Assembly: GCA_041913045.1 (NCBI GenBank)
Contig: JAYSGB010000027.1
Location: forward strand, 1-59,047
Direction of reading: 5' to 3'
DNA length: 59,047 nucleotides
From: CAMLOF01 sp041913045
GTDB lineage: Bacteria; Pseudomonadota; Gammaproteobacteria; Burkholderiales; Burkholderiaceae_C
Shown here: one piece after another, positions 19,248 through 27,503 of the stretch
How the letters are laid out: the number at the start of each line of letters is the position of its first letter
How positions within the stretch are numbered: the stretch's first letter is position 1
Notes under the pieces: model-generated
The model's input: the letters and a program-made list of their open reading frames with translations, nothing else
Databases searched by the model: none
What the model was told of the DNA's origin: nothing
Made by a program: the position numbers and the translations under genes

Positions 19248-20093
19248 TTGTGCATGTGATCTGGCTTCGCTAGGCCAATGCAAGACCTCAAGTTGACCAT
19301 CCCGATGCTCGACCAGGGCGGTCAGGCTTTCCACCCAATCGCCGTCGTTGCAGTAGAGCGTGCCGTCGATGGTGCGCATTTCGGCACGGTGAATGTGCCC
19401 GCAAACCACCCCGTCCAGCCCACGCTTGCGAGCTTCGGCTGCCACCGCACCTTCAAACTGAAGCACGTAGTTGAGCGCCGACTTGACCCGGTGCTTGAGG
19501 TATTGCGACAGCGACCAATAGGGCAGGCCCAGGCGCGCCCGCAGCGAATTGAGGTGGGTGTTGAGCCGCAGCGTCAACTCGTAAAGGTTGTCACCCAGGT
19601 AGGCCAGCCATTTGGCGTACTGGATCACGCCGTCGAAATGGTCACCATGGATGACCCACAGGCGCCGTCCATCGGCCGTGGTGTGCACGGCCTCGTCCAC
19701 CACGTCCACCCCACCGAACTTGTGGCCGATGAAGTGTCGGGCAAATTCGTCGTGATTGCCCGGCACGAAGATGACCTTGCAGCCCTTGCGCGCACGGCGC
19801 AGGATTTTCTGCACGACATCGTTGTGGCTCTGGGGCCAGAACCAGCGGCGGCGCAGCTGCCAGCCGTCGATGATGTCGCCCACGAGGTAAAGCCTGTCGC
19901 TGGGGTGCGCCTTTAGGAAAGACAACAGGGCCTTGGCCTGGCACCCGGGCGTGCCCAGGTGCACGTCGGAGATGAACACCGTGCGCAGACGCTCCCTGCC
20001 CTTGTCGGGAATGTCATCGTCGTCCTGGTCGGCATCGGCATCGCCCGCCAGATCGGCGGCCATACGGCCATCGGGTGCCAGCGGCATGCGCAT
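19200..20093 (-). CDS. COG2908 metallophosphoesterase, PlcP-like
   Basis: The 297-residue calcineurin-type phosphoesterase has its five metal motifs in order: ISDVHLGTPG, VGDIIDGW, PGNHDEFA, HGDHFD and CGHIHRAE. The spacing, plus blocks such as WPQSHNDVVQK and DWVESLTALVEH, match the rhizobial and marine PlcP phospholipases C better than LpxH itself; this is from memory. PlcP removes phosphocholine or phosphoethanolamine heads from phospholipids under phosphate limitation. An acidic N-terminal stretch (DADADQDDDD) precedes the domain. The start is ATG 20093, overlapping the acyltransferase stop; GTG 20096 is possible. LpxH-type lipid A processing is the alternative. Confidence 0.8.
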   Translation of the reverse strand: MRMPLAPDGRMAADLAGDADADQDDDDIPDKGRERLRTVFISDVHLGTPGCQAKALLSFLKAHPSDRLYLVGDIIDGWQLRRRWFWPQSHNDVVQKILRRARKGCKVIFVPGNHDEFARHFIGHKFGGVDVVDEAVHTTADGRRLWVIHGDHFDGVIQYAKWLAYLGDNLYELTLRLNTHLNSLRARLGLPYWSLSQYLKHRVKSALNYVLQFEGAVAAEARKRGLDGVVCGHIHRAEMRTIDGTLYCNDGDWVESLTALVEHRDGQLEVLHWPSEARSHAQVTNGHGHVTQISSGC

Positions 20094-20941
20094 CACATCC
20101 CCAGAAAGTGCTTGCGGTAACGAGGCGGCATGTCTGCCAGGCGCATCAGCATGGGCAGGTCGGCTGCGTTGAAGTCGGGGTCCCAGGCGGGCGCCCCGAG
20201 CACCTTGGCGCCCAGGCGCAGGTAGCCCTTGATGAGCGCTGGCGGCTCCACTTGCAGGGAATCGTCCAGCTCGTCAACCGGCAACGGCAGGCGCGGGCGC
20301 ACGTGGTATTCGATGGAGGCCATGTGCTTTTCGCGCACCTGGCGCCAGATGCTGGCTGCTGCGTGACCGCCGCCCACCATGCCGTGGGGGCCTTCGTGCT
20401 GCATGGGGATGCTGGCGCAGCCGATCATGGTGTCCAGCTGGTTGCGCACCATGAATTCGGCCAACGCCCCCCACAACGCCATGATGACACCGCCGTGGCG
20501 GTGTTCCGGGTGCACGCAGCTGCGGCCCAGTTCCACCATGTTATTGCGCAGGAAGCGCAGGCGGGTCAGGTCGAACTCGGTATCGCTGTAGAAACCGCCG
20601 ACACGCTTGGCCTGCGCCGGGGTGAGCACGCGGTAGGTGCCCACCACCTGGCTGGTTGCAGCATCGCGCACCAGCAGGTGTTCGCAGTAGTCGTCGAACA
20701 GGTCAACGTCGTGGCCGGGCACGGTCTTGGGCAGGCGTGCGCCCATCTCCGCGGCGAACACGTCGTACCTCAGCTTCTGCGCTTCGCGAACTTCGTCCAG
20801 ATGGCGTGCCCATGCCACTTCGATCCCACTGCCCGCAGGCCGGGCATCCAACGGTTGCGGCGCCAGTTGCCCCGGATGAAGTGACCCCCTGGGCAAAGAC
20901 AGGGGGGAAAGGTTCAGCGTTGGGGTGGGCAGTTCTTTCAT
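20093..20941 (-). CDS. OlsB-like N-acyltransferase (GNAT superfamily)
   Basis: The 282-residue protein belongs to the hemolysin-like acyltransferase group that includes OlsB, which transfers a 3-hydroxyacyl chain to the amino group of ornithine. Visible blocks are LRYDVFAAEMGA, DLFDDYCEHLLVRD, VGTYRVLTP, ELGRSCVHPEHR and MIGCASIPM. ATG 20941 has AAGGAG upstream; a longer frame to 21022 lacks one. Its stop overlaps the PlcP-like start (coupled translation). A two-step ornithine lipid pathway would also need OlsA, which is not in view. Other N-acyl amino acid products are possible. Confidence 0.78.
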   Translation of the reverse strand: MKELPTPTLNLSPLSLPRGSLHPGQLAPQPLDARPAGSGIEVAWARHLDEVREAQKLRYDVFAAEMGARLPKTVPGHDVDLFDDYCEHLLVRDAATSQVVGTYRVLTPAQAKRVGGFYSDTEFDLTRLRFLRNNMVELGRSCVHPEHRHGGVIMALWGALAEFMVRNQLDTMIGCASIPMQHEGPHGMVGGGHAAASIWRQVREKHMASIEYHVRPRLPLPVDELDDSLQVEPPALIKGYLRLGAKVLGAPAWDPDFNAADLPMLMRLADMPPRYRKHFLGM

Positions 20942-20998
20942 CGTGCACTCCTTGGGTTCATGCGCCGCTTGGCTTCCCACCGATTCTTCGGAAACTGC

Positions 20999-21038
20999 AT
21001 TACACAGCCATGGCTCGCGCATGACGTTTCAGTGACAT
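20999..21038 (-). promoter_or_regulatory. Candidate Pho-box promoter of the OlsB-like operon
   Basis: On the minus strand 21038-21021 reads ATGTCACTGAAACGTCAT, with two GTCA cores exactly 11 bases apart and 12 of 18 consensus matches by eye. TGTAAT at 21004-20999 could be the -10, although the 16-base gap is longer than classical. Confidence 0.35.
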
Positions 21039-21052
21039 CGGCTTGGCTGGAG

Positions 21053-21070
21053 ATGTCACAAGAGGTTCAC
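21053..21070 (+). promoter_or_regulatory. Candidate Pho box upstream of ugd
   Basis: ATGTCACAAGAGGTTCAC has 12 of 18 matches to the Pho-box consensus by eye, with TCAC cores 11 bases apart. It lies 63 bases before the ugd start; no convincing -10 follows at the expected distance. Confidence 0.25.
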
Positions 21071-21133
21071 GACATCGCCACCGCGCTGTCACAGCTGCGG
21101 CCCAGCATGCATGGACACAAAGGAGTACCAAGC

Positions 21134-22573
21134 ATGAAGGTGACCGTGGTGGGTGCAGGTTATGTGGGGCTGGTGACGGCGGCTTGCCTGGCCGAACTGG
21201 GCAACCAGGTGGCGGGCGTGGACAACGACCACGGGCGCGTGGCCCTGCTGCAAGCCGGGGGCATACCCATTTACGAGCCCGGTCTGGACGAATTGGTGCA
21301 ACGCAACCTGCAGGCAGGGCGCCTGACCTTCACCACGGCCATGCCGCAGGCCGTAGCCCATGCCGACGTGATCTTCATTGCGGTGGGCACACCGCCACAG
21401 GAAGACGGCTCTGCCGACCTGCAGCACGTGTTGGACGTGGCAACGCAAATCGGCATGCACATGCGCGGCTTCAAGGTGGTGGTCAACAAATCCACCGTGC
21501 CTGTGGGTACGGGTCTTCAGGTGCACGCCGCAGTTCAGGCCGAGCTGCGCAAGCGCGGTTTGCCGTCGCTGGCATTTGCCGTGGTGTCCAACCCGGAGTT
21601 TCTGAAAGAAGGTGCCGCGATCGACGATTTCATGCGGCCCGATCGCATCGTGGTGGGCATTCCGGAGGGCCCTTCGGGCGAACAGGCCCGGACGCTGATG
21701 ACACGGCTTTACGCCCCCTTCAATCGCCACCACGAACGCACCGTCTGGATGGACGTGCCCAGCGCCGAACTCACCAAGTACGCAGCCAACGCCATGCTGG
21801 CCACGCGCATCTCTTTCATGAACGAAATGGCCAACCTGGCCGACCGCGTGGGAGCCGACATTGATGCGGTGCGCCGCGGCGTGGGGGCCGACCAGCGCAT
21901 AGGCCACAGCTTCCTTTATGCTGGCACAGGCTACGGCGGCAGTTGCTTCCCCAAGGACACGCGGGCTCTGGCGCACACCGCCGCCCAGCATGGTTTGAAG
22001 CTGCAGGTGGTGGATGCGGTGGAGAGCGTCAACCGGGCCCAGAAGCAGCGTTTGGTGCAGCATGTGCTTGCACGCTTCGGCAACGATCTGCATGGGCGGC
22101 GCTTTGCCATCTGGGGGCTGGCTTTCAAGCCCAACACCAACGACATGCGCGAAGCCCCAAGCCGAACCGTCATCCGCGAGCTGCTGGCGCGTGGCGCCGA
22201 GCTTGCCGTGCACGACCCCGTGGCCATGGACGAGGCCCGGCGCACCCTGGGCGCAGACCTGTGTGACATGGTGAACGCACTGGACCGCCTGCACTTTGCC
22301 GAAGCTCCCATGCAGGCGCTTGAAGGTGCGGATGCCCTGCTGGTGTTGACCGAATGGAAGTGCTTCCAAAACCCCGACTTTGCAGCCATGCGTGCATGCA
22401 TGCACCAACCTGTGGTGCTGGACGGCCGCAACCTGTATGACCCGCAGCAGATGGAAGAGTTGGGCTTTGTTTACCAAGGCATAGGCCGACGCAACGCCCT
22501 GGCTCGCGCGGCGCTGGGCATGCCCACGGCAAGCCTGCCCACCCAAGGCGAGCCGATACACCTGGCCCTCTGA
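21134..22573 (+). CDS. ugd: UDP-glucose 6-dehydrogenase
   Basis: Oxidises UDP-glucose twice to UDP-glucuronate. The 479-residue enzyme shows the NAD loop VVGAGYVGLVTAACLAELG at the N-terminus, substrate-binding EFLKEGAAIDDF, and the catalytic Cys271 in GYGGSCFPKD. ATG 21134 has AGGAG upstream, while the frame extends to 20960 without support. It lies eight bases before lplT. In this neighbourhood UDP-glucuronate could feed a glucuronosyl glycolipid, although it also serves capsule and lipopolysaccharide synthesis. Confidence 0.95.
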   Translation: MKVTVVGAGYVGLVTAACLAELGNQVAGVDNDHGRVALLQAGGIPIYEPGLDELVQRNLQAGRLTFTTAMPQAVAHADVIFIAVGTPPQEDGSADLQHVLDVATQIGMHMRGFKVVVNKSTVPVGTGLQVHAAVQAELRKRGLPSLAFAVVSNPEFLKEGAAIDDFMRPDRIVVGIPEGPSGEQARTLMTRLYAPFNRHHERTVWMDVPSAELTKYAANAMLATRISFMNEMANLADRVGADIDAVRRGVGADQRIGHSFLYAGTGYGGSCFPKDTRALAHTAAQHGLKLQVVDAVESVNRAQKQRLVQHVLARFGNDLHGRRFAIWGLAFKPNTNDMREAPSRTVIRELLARGAELAVHDPVAMDEARRTLGADLCDMVNALDRLHFAEAPMQALEGADALLVLTEWKCFQNPDFAAMRACMHQPVVLDGRNLYDPQQMEELGFVYQGIGRRNALARAALGMPTASLPTQGEPIHLAL

Positions 22574-22581
22574 CCCACTAC

Positions 22582-23793
22582 ATGCCACAAGGCTTTTACT
22601 GGCTGATCACCGCGCAGTTCTTCTCGGGCCTGGCAGACAACGCCCTGCTCATCGTTGCGCTGGCCTTTTTGCACGAGCAAGGTTACGCGGCCTGGTGGGC
22701 GCCCATGTTGAAGTTCGCCTTCACCTGGGCCTACGTGCTGCTGGCGCCAGTGGTTGGCACCTGGGCCGATGCCGTGCGCAAAAAAGCGCTCATGGGCGGG
22801 ATGAACGCGGTCAAGCTGGCCGGTGCGGCCACCTTGCTGCTGGGCGTGCACCCGCTGCTGGCCTTTGCCCTGGTGGGGCTGGGCGCCTCGGCCTATGCAC
22901 CAGCCAAATACGGCCTGGTGACCGAAACGGTACCCCCCAACCGCCTGGTGGCTGCCAACGGCTGGCTGGAGGTCACCGTGGTGCTGTCCGTGCTGCTGGG
23001 CGTGGGGCTGGGTGGGTGGCTGGTCTCTGGCGCGTTCGACACATCCATCACCGCCCTGCACGACCTGCTGGTGCCTACCCGGCTGGGTGGCGCCATGGGG
23101 CTGGTGCTGGCCCTGTACCTGCTGGCCGGTGTGCTGAACGTGGGTACGCCAGGGCGGCCGCCACGCCTGCGTTGGCGCGACATATCACTGCCTCACCTGT
23201 TGCACGACTTTCGCGAAGGCAACGCCCGGCTGTGGCGCGATCCGCTGGGCGGTCTGTCGCTCGCCGTGACCACGCTGTTCTGGGGTGCCAGCGCGGTGAT
23301 GCAGTTTGCCGTGCTGCGCTGGGCCGTCGACGTGCTCGGCCTGCCACTGGATCGCGCAGCCTACCTGCAGGCAACCGTGGCCGTGGGTGTGGTCACAGGT
23401 GCCGCCGTGGTGGCACACCGCGTGGCGTTGCAACGCGCCCCAAAATTGCTGCCCTGGGGCATTTTGCTGGGCCTGCTGGTGCCTGCCGCAGCCTGGGTCA
23501 CGCACTGGGGCTGGGCCTTGCCGGTGCTGCTGCTCACGGGTGCCGTGGGCGGCGCGCTGGTGGTGCCCATGAACGCCTTGCTGCAATACCGTGGGCACCG
23601 CCTGCTCGGCCCCGGGCGCTCCATCGCCGTGCAAGGCTTCAACGAAAACCTCAGCATATTGGTGATGCTTGCCGTGTATGCCCTGCTGCTGGCGCTTGGA
23701 CTGCCCATCGTGCCGCTGATGGTAGGTCTTGGCCTGTTGCTGGCGGCAGGCATGGCCACCTTGTGGTGGAAGACCCGCCCGCTACACCTTTAA
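22582..23793 (+). CDS. lplT: Lysophospholipid transporter LplT (MFS)
   Basis: A 403-residue inner-membrane major facilitator protein that flips lysophospholipids inward for re-acylation. The start GFYWLITAQFFSGLADNALL, ADAVRKKALMGGMNAVKL and the APAKYGLVTETVPP block are characteristic of LplT. About a dozen hydrophobic segments are visible. It is probably co-transcribed with ugd. Its usual partner Aas (acyl-ACP synthetase) is absent here. Its 3' end overlaps the convergent glycosyltransferase gene by 12 bases. Confidence 0.93.
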   Translation: MPQGFYWLITAQFFSGLADNALLIVALAFLHEQGYAAWWAPMLKFAFTWAYVLLAPVVGTWADAVRKKALMGGMNAVKLAGAATLLLGVHPLLAFALVGLGASAYAPAKYGLVTETVPPNRLVAANGWLEVTVVLSVLLGVGLGGWLVSGAFDTSITALHDLLVPTRLGGAMGLVLALYLLAGVLNVGTPGRPPRLRWRDISLPHLLHDFREGNARLWRDPLGGLSLAVTTLFWGASAVMQFAVLRWAVDVLGLPLDRAAYLQATVAVGVVTGAAVVAHRVALQRAPKLLPWGILLGLLVPAAAWVTHWGWALPVLLLTGAVGGALVVPMNALLQYRGHRLLGPGRSIAVQGFNENLSILVMLAVYALLLALGLPIVPLMVGLGLLLAAGMATLWWKTRPLHL

Positions 23794-24981
23794 CAGCCGC
23801 AACCAAACTTCCTCTACCTGCCGGACGATGTGACTCCAGTCCAGCGCCAGCGTGGATTCCCTGGCCCCTTGGCGCAAACGGTCGGCAAGCGAGGGTTGGC
23901 TGGCCAGATCGGTGGCTCGCCGCACAAAGGCGTCCTCGTCGCCAAACGGGGCCAGCAGGCCGTTGTCGCCGTGACGAATCAACTCGGCACCTGCAGCATA
24001 GTCAAAAGCCAACACAGCCAGGCCGCTGGCCATGGCCTCTGGCGTGACGTTGCCATAGGTCTCTGTCAGGCTGGGGAAGAGAAACATGTCGGCGCTGGCG
24101 TAGTGTTCGGCCAGATCCAAGCCGCTGCGCGCACCCGCCATGATGGCGCCAGGGCAGCGTGTCTGGAAGGCTTCGCGCTCGGGGCCGTCGCCCACCACCA
24201 CCAACCGCAGGCCCTGCTGCTCGGCGCGCATGGCGTCGAAAGCACGAGCCAGCAGGCCGAGGTTCTTTTCCGGGGCCAGCCGCCCTACCGACAGCACCAC
24301 CTTTTCACCGGGCGCCACGCCCCAGCTCGCCCGCAGGGCCTCGTTGCGTCGTGCAGGGTCGAAACGCTGGGTGTCCACGCCACGCGCCACCACCAGCAGC
24401 CGCTCAAACCCCAGGGCAGCCAAGTCTGCCTGCAAACCGGGCGTGGGCACCATGGTGCATTGGGCCAGGTTATGGAACTTGCGCAGGTAGGCTGCTATGG
24501 GTTTTTTCAGCCAGCCTATGCCGTAGTGGCTGCTGTACGCATGAAAGTTGGTGCGGAAATCGGTGCTCACCGGCAGTTTGAGCTTGCGCGCTGCCTGCAG
24601 CGCCGACCAGCCCAGCGGCCCCTCGGTCGCAATGTGGACCACGTCGGGCCGGCGCAAGGACCACATCGAAACCAATGCCTTCTTGGCGGGCATGCCCATG
24701 CGCAAATGGGGGTAGCGCGGAATGGGCAGACCGCGCATCAGCACCTGCTCGAACCCCGGCTGGCTGTCGGCCTGGTCGGCACGGGTCTGGCGTGGGCGCA
24801 CGAGCTGAATGTCGTGATTGCGCGACTGCAACCCACGCACCAGCCGGTCAATCGTCAGCGCCACGCCATTCACCTCGGGTGGGTAGGTCTCGGTCACGAG
24901 CGCGACGCGCAACGAACACTGCGAGGGGGGAAAGTTCTCGACCAGCAAGGTCTCGGGTGCGGAGGTGTCCATACCAGACAT
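23782..24981 (-). CDS. GT4-family glycosyltransferase
   Basis: A 399-residue retaining glycosyltransferase of the GT4 class. The N-terminal domain opens with ALVTETYPPEVNGVALTI; the C-terminal nucleotide-sugar domain has GRLAPEKNLGLLARAFDAM and the EX7E motif in TETYGNVTPEAMASG. The overall pattern resembles SqdX, Agt or mannosyltransferase MgtA types that glycosylate diacylglycerol. I chose ATG 24981; ATG 24972 is possible and the frame to 25119 is unsupported. Given ugd next door, a glycolipid product is a reasonable inference; donor and acceptor are unknown. Confidence 0.82.
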   Translation of the reverse strand: MSGMDTSAPETLLVENFPPSQCSLRVALVTETYPPEVNGVALTIDRLVRGLQSRNHDIQLVRPRQTRADQADSQPGFEQVLMRGLPIPRYPHLRMGMPAKKALVSMWSLRRPDVVHIATEGPLGWSALQAARKLKLPVSTDFRTNFHAYSSHYGIGWLKKPIAAYLRKFHNLAQCTMVPTPGLQADLAALGFERLLVVARGVDTQRFDPARRNEALRASWGVAPGEKVVLSVGRLAPEKNLGLLARAFDAMRAEQQGLRLVVVGDGPEREAFQTRCPGAIMAGARSGLDLAEHYASADMFLFPSLTETYGNVTPEAMASGLAVLAFDYAAGAELIRHGDNGLLAPFGDEDAFVRRATDLASQPSLADRLRQGARESTLALDWSHIVRQVEEVWLRLLKV

Positions 24982-25052
24982 GGTCCGTGCGCCAGATAAC
25001 ACGCGTGTGACAACCCCCCCCGAACCGCTACAAGCGTATGACCACAGCGGCG

Positions 25053-25070
25053 CTGTCACCCCTTTTTCAC
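25053..25070 (+). promoter_or_regulatory. Candidate Pho box before the DUF962-like gene
   Basis: CTGTCACCCCTTTTTCAC has an intact CTGTCA half-site and a TTTTCAC half-site 11 bases on, 12 of 18 matches by eye. It lies 81 bases before the GTG start. The expected -10 position holds only a poor CAAGAT. Confidence 0.3.
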
Positions 25071-25150
25071 ACGCCACGCCCAAGATGCCTGTGCACGCAC
25101 CCACATGTTCGTGGGGCAACGTGAACCTTCATCCAACCAAGGACTTGAAC

Positions 25151-25753
25151 GTGAAAGACTTCCTGCTTGCCCTGCGCATCCAGCGCTGGGACGACCACCG
25201 CTACTACCACCACAGCCGCATCAACCAGAGCCTGCACCTCATCAGCGCCATGAGCTTCCTGGTGGCCTACGCCCTGCTGTTCAGCGACCCGGCCATGGCC
25301 GCGTTGCTGGCCTGGCTGGTGTCCATGGTCAGCCGTCAGGCCGGGCACTTCTTTTTCGAGCCCAAGGGCTACGATGAAATCAACCAGGCCACGCATGAAC
25401 ACAAAGAAGCCATCAAGGTGGGCTACAACCTGCAGCGCAAGGTGGTGCTGATGGCTATATGGGCCCTGTCACCCCTGCTGCTGTGGTGGCAGCCGGACCT
25501 GCTCGGGCTGATCGAACCCCATGGCGACTGGCGCGGCTTCATCCACAACGTGGGCCTGATGTGGCTGGCGGTGGGTGTGGGTGGTCTGCTGTTCCGCATG
25601 GTCCAGCTGTTTGTGCTCAAGGACTTGCAGACCGGCCTGGTCTGGGCCACCAAGATCCTGACCGACCCCTTCCACGACATCATGCTCTACCACAAGGCCC
25701 CGCTGTACCTGCTGCGCGGGCAGTTGCTGGACCCCGGCCACCGCGCTGGCTGA
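25151..25753 (+). CDS. DUF962/Mpo1-like membrane protein
   Basis: A 200-residue protein with about four hydrophobic segments, starting at GTG 25151 with AAGGA upstream. Two blocks match the core of the DUF962 (yeast Mpo1) family: YYHHSRINQSLHLIS near residue 18 and RQAGHFFFEP near residue 62, with histidines that in Mpo1 bind iron for alpha-oxidation of 2-hydroxy fatty acids. The C-terminal part (DPFHDIMLYHKAPLYLLRG) is additional. The match is from memory and modest. The gene lies among lipid genes; a role with hydroxylated fatty acids is inference. Confidence 0.62.
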   Translation: MKDFLLALRIQRWDDHRYYHHSRINQSLHLISAMSFLVAYALLFSDPAMAALLAWLVSMVSRQAGHFFFEPKGYDEINQATHEHKEAIKVGYNLQRKVVLMAIWALSPLLLWWQPDLLGLIEPHGDWRGFIHNVGLMWLAVGVGGLLFRMVQLFVLKDLQTGLVWATKILTDPFHDIMLYHKAPLYLLRGQLLDPGHRAG

Positions 25754-25767
25754 AGGTTCAAACCACT

Positions 25768-27435
25768 TCAAAGCGCGCCGCTGCCCCGCAGGCGCGCCTG
25801 CAGCATCTCCCCCAGGATCTGGTGACGGATGCTGCGGTGGCTCAGTTCGGGGCTGCTCCACCACCAGCCGTCTTGCCGCATGTGGCGGCAGGCCCGAACG
25901 AAACGTTCGCGCACTTCAGTCATGTCTTTATCGGTGAAGTTCAGACTGAAAATGAACCGCCCGGTGCCCACCCAACTCAAGGCCAGGCCTTGCTCGCGCA
26001 AGTAGAACTGCAGCATCCAGTGGTAGCGTGAAGGTTGGGTGTAGTTCACCGTCCAGATGGACGACAGCGCCGCCACCTGCACCGGCACGCCCGCCCCCTC
26101 CAGCACACGGTTGAATTCGCGTTCCCGCTCCAGCCAGCGTTCGTCCAGGCCCGTGTAGAGCGCCTGAATATCGGGCTCGTTCAGGCGTTGCAGGAACGCG
26201 TGCATGGCCCCCATGACATAGGGGTGAGCGTTGAACGTGCCACGGGCAAAGCACAGGTCTGCCGGGCGCAGCGGCTTGAAGCGTTTCATCAAGTCCGCCC
26301 GCCCGCAAACCACCCCCACGGGCAACCCGCCCCCCAGCGTCTTGCCGTAGCACACCATGTCTGCACGCACCCCGAAGTATTCCTGTGCGCCGCCCGGCGC
26401 CAGCCGGAAGCCCACGAACACCTCGTCAAAGATGAGCACGATGCCACGCTCACTGCACACCTTCCGCAAGCGCTGCAGCCAGCTGGTGTAGGCAGCCCGG
26501 TCAAAGCCTGCGCTGCGGCTGCCATCCACCAGCGTGGAATCGCCCGGGGCGTTGCGGTTGGGGTGGAGCGCCTGCAAGGGGTTGACCAGCACGCAGGCAA
26601 TGTCCTTGCGCGTGCGCAGAACGCGCAGGGTGTCCTCGTCCATGTCCTTGAGGGTGTAGGTCTCGCGGGGCGGCAGCGGGTTGCCCGGGCCGGGCTGAAC
26701 GTCCTCCCACCAGCCGTGGTAGGCCCCGGTAAAGCGCACCAGGTGGCGGCGCCCCGTGTGGTAGCGCGCCAGCCGTACCGCCTGCATCACCGCCTCGGTG
26801 CCCGACATGTGGAAGGACACCTCGTCCAAGCCCGAAATCTCGCGCAAGCGCTCCACGTTGCTGGCCACGCAGGGGTGGTAGCCGCCCAGCACCGGGCCTA
26901 GCGCTTCGCCCAGGCGTGCGCCCTCGGCCATGCAAGTCTTGTAAAAGTCCACGCCAAACACATTCACGCCGTAAGAACCCGTCAAGTCGATGTAGCGGTT
27001 GCCGTCCAGGTCCTCCAAGTCCACCCCTTCGGCAGTGCGCCAGAAGGCGCCTATGGGCATGCGCTCGCGCACGTAAGGACTGAACTGGAACGGCACGCGG
27101 TAGCGGCCCGTCAGTTGCAGGTCCGACAGCCCTTCACGCACCCGTGCGGTCAGCGCCAGCGTCTGGGGCGAACGTTCACGCAATGCCGCTGCAAGCCGAT
27201 CAAGCCCGGCGCGTCGTTGCGCTTGCACGTCGGGCGGAGCGCCATCGGCAGCAAAAAATCGGCTCTCGTCAAAGGCATAGCCTGGCACCAGGCGAGCCAC
27301 GCGCTTGGCCATGCGCGAATGCCCCGCCAGCGACGGGTGCTTTGCCTTGGAAAGCTGCAAACGCCGCCGCAGGTAGGGCAGCAAGGCGGCCAGCCCGGCC
27401 ACGGCAGCCGTGGTGGTCACGATCTCGGTGGACAT
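25768..27435 (-). CDS. Class III aminotransferase with hydrophobic N-terminal extension
   Basis: A 555-residue pyridoxal-phosphate enzyme. Residues 1-25 hold a hydrophobic helix followed by RRR, suggesting a membrane anchor with the enzyme on the cytoplasmic side; about 115 residues precede the catalytic core. The core resembles glutamate-1-semialdehyde aminomutase: YIDLTGSYGVNVFG, MSGTEAVMQAVRLAR, LIFDEVFVGFR and PLP Lys365 in YGKTLGGGLPVG. Normal family members are near 430 residues. It is divergent from psd over a 68-base gap and sits among lipid genes, so an amino-lipid substrate is possible; none is demonstrated. Confidence 0.8.
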   Translation of the reverse strand: MSTEIVTTTAAVAGLAALLPYLRRRLQLSKAKHPSLAGHSRMAKRVARLVPGYAFDESRFFAADGAPPDVQAQRRAGLDRLAAALRERSPQTLALTARVREGLSDLQLTGRYRVPFQFSPYVRERMPIGAFWRTAEGVDLEDLDGNRYIDLTGSYGVNVFGVDFYKTCMAEGARLGEALGPVLGGYHPCVASNVERLREISGLDEVSFHMSGTEAVMQAVRLARYHTGRRHLVRFTGAYHGWWEDVQPGPGNPLPPRETYTLKDMDEDTLRVLRTRKDIACVLVNPLQALHPNRNAPGDSTLVDGSRSAGFDRAAYTSWLQRLRKVCSERGIVLIFDEVFVGFRLAPGGAQEYFGVRADMVCYGKTLGGGLPVGVVCGRADLMKRFKPLRPADLCFARGTFNAHPYVMGAMHAFLQRLNEPDIQALYTGLDERWLEREREFNRVLEGAGVPVQVAALSSIWTVNYTQPSRYHWMLQFYLREQGLALSWVGTGRFIFSLNFTDKDMTEVRERFVRACRHMRQDGWWWSSPELSHRSIRHQILGEMLQARLRGSGAL

Positions 27436-27465
27436 GTCATCAACCTTTCAACAGATGTGATGACA
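27434..27465 (+). promoter_or_regulatory. Inverted repeat and Pho-box-like site between aminotransferase and psd
   Basis: TGTCATCA (27435-27442) and TGATGACA (27458-27465) are an exact 8-bp inverted repeat with a 15-base centre. The stretch 27434-27451 has 13 of 18 Pho-box matches reading toward psd. The left arm overlaps the aminotransferase start codon, so a bound protein could block that gene while controlling psd. Confidence 0.45.
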
Positions 27466-27503
27466 GTTGTATTCCCTGCCTTTGACCAAGCCGTGACAAC
27501 ACC

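Noticed and set aside
24996..25013. Pho-box-like sequence facing the glycosyltransferase gene
   Set aside because: The match is poorer than at the other sites and lies only 15 bases before the start codon, too close for a PhoB promoter.
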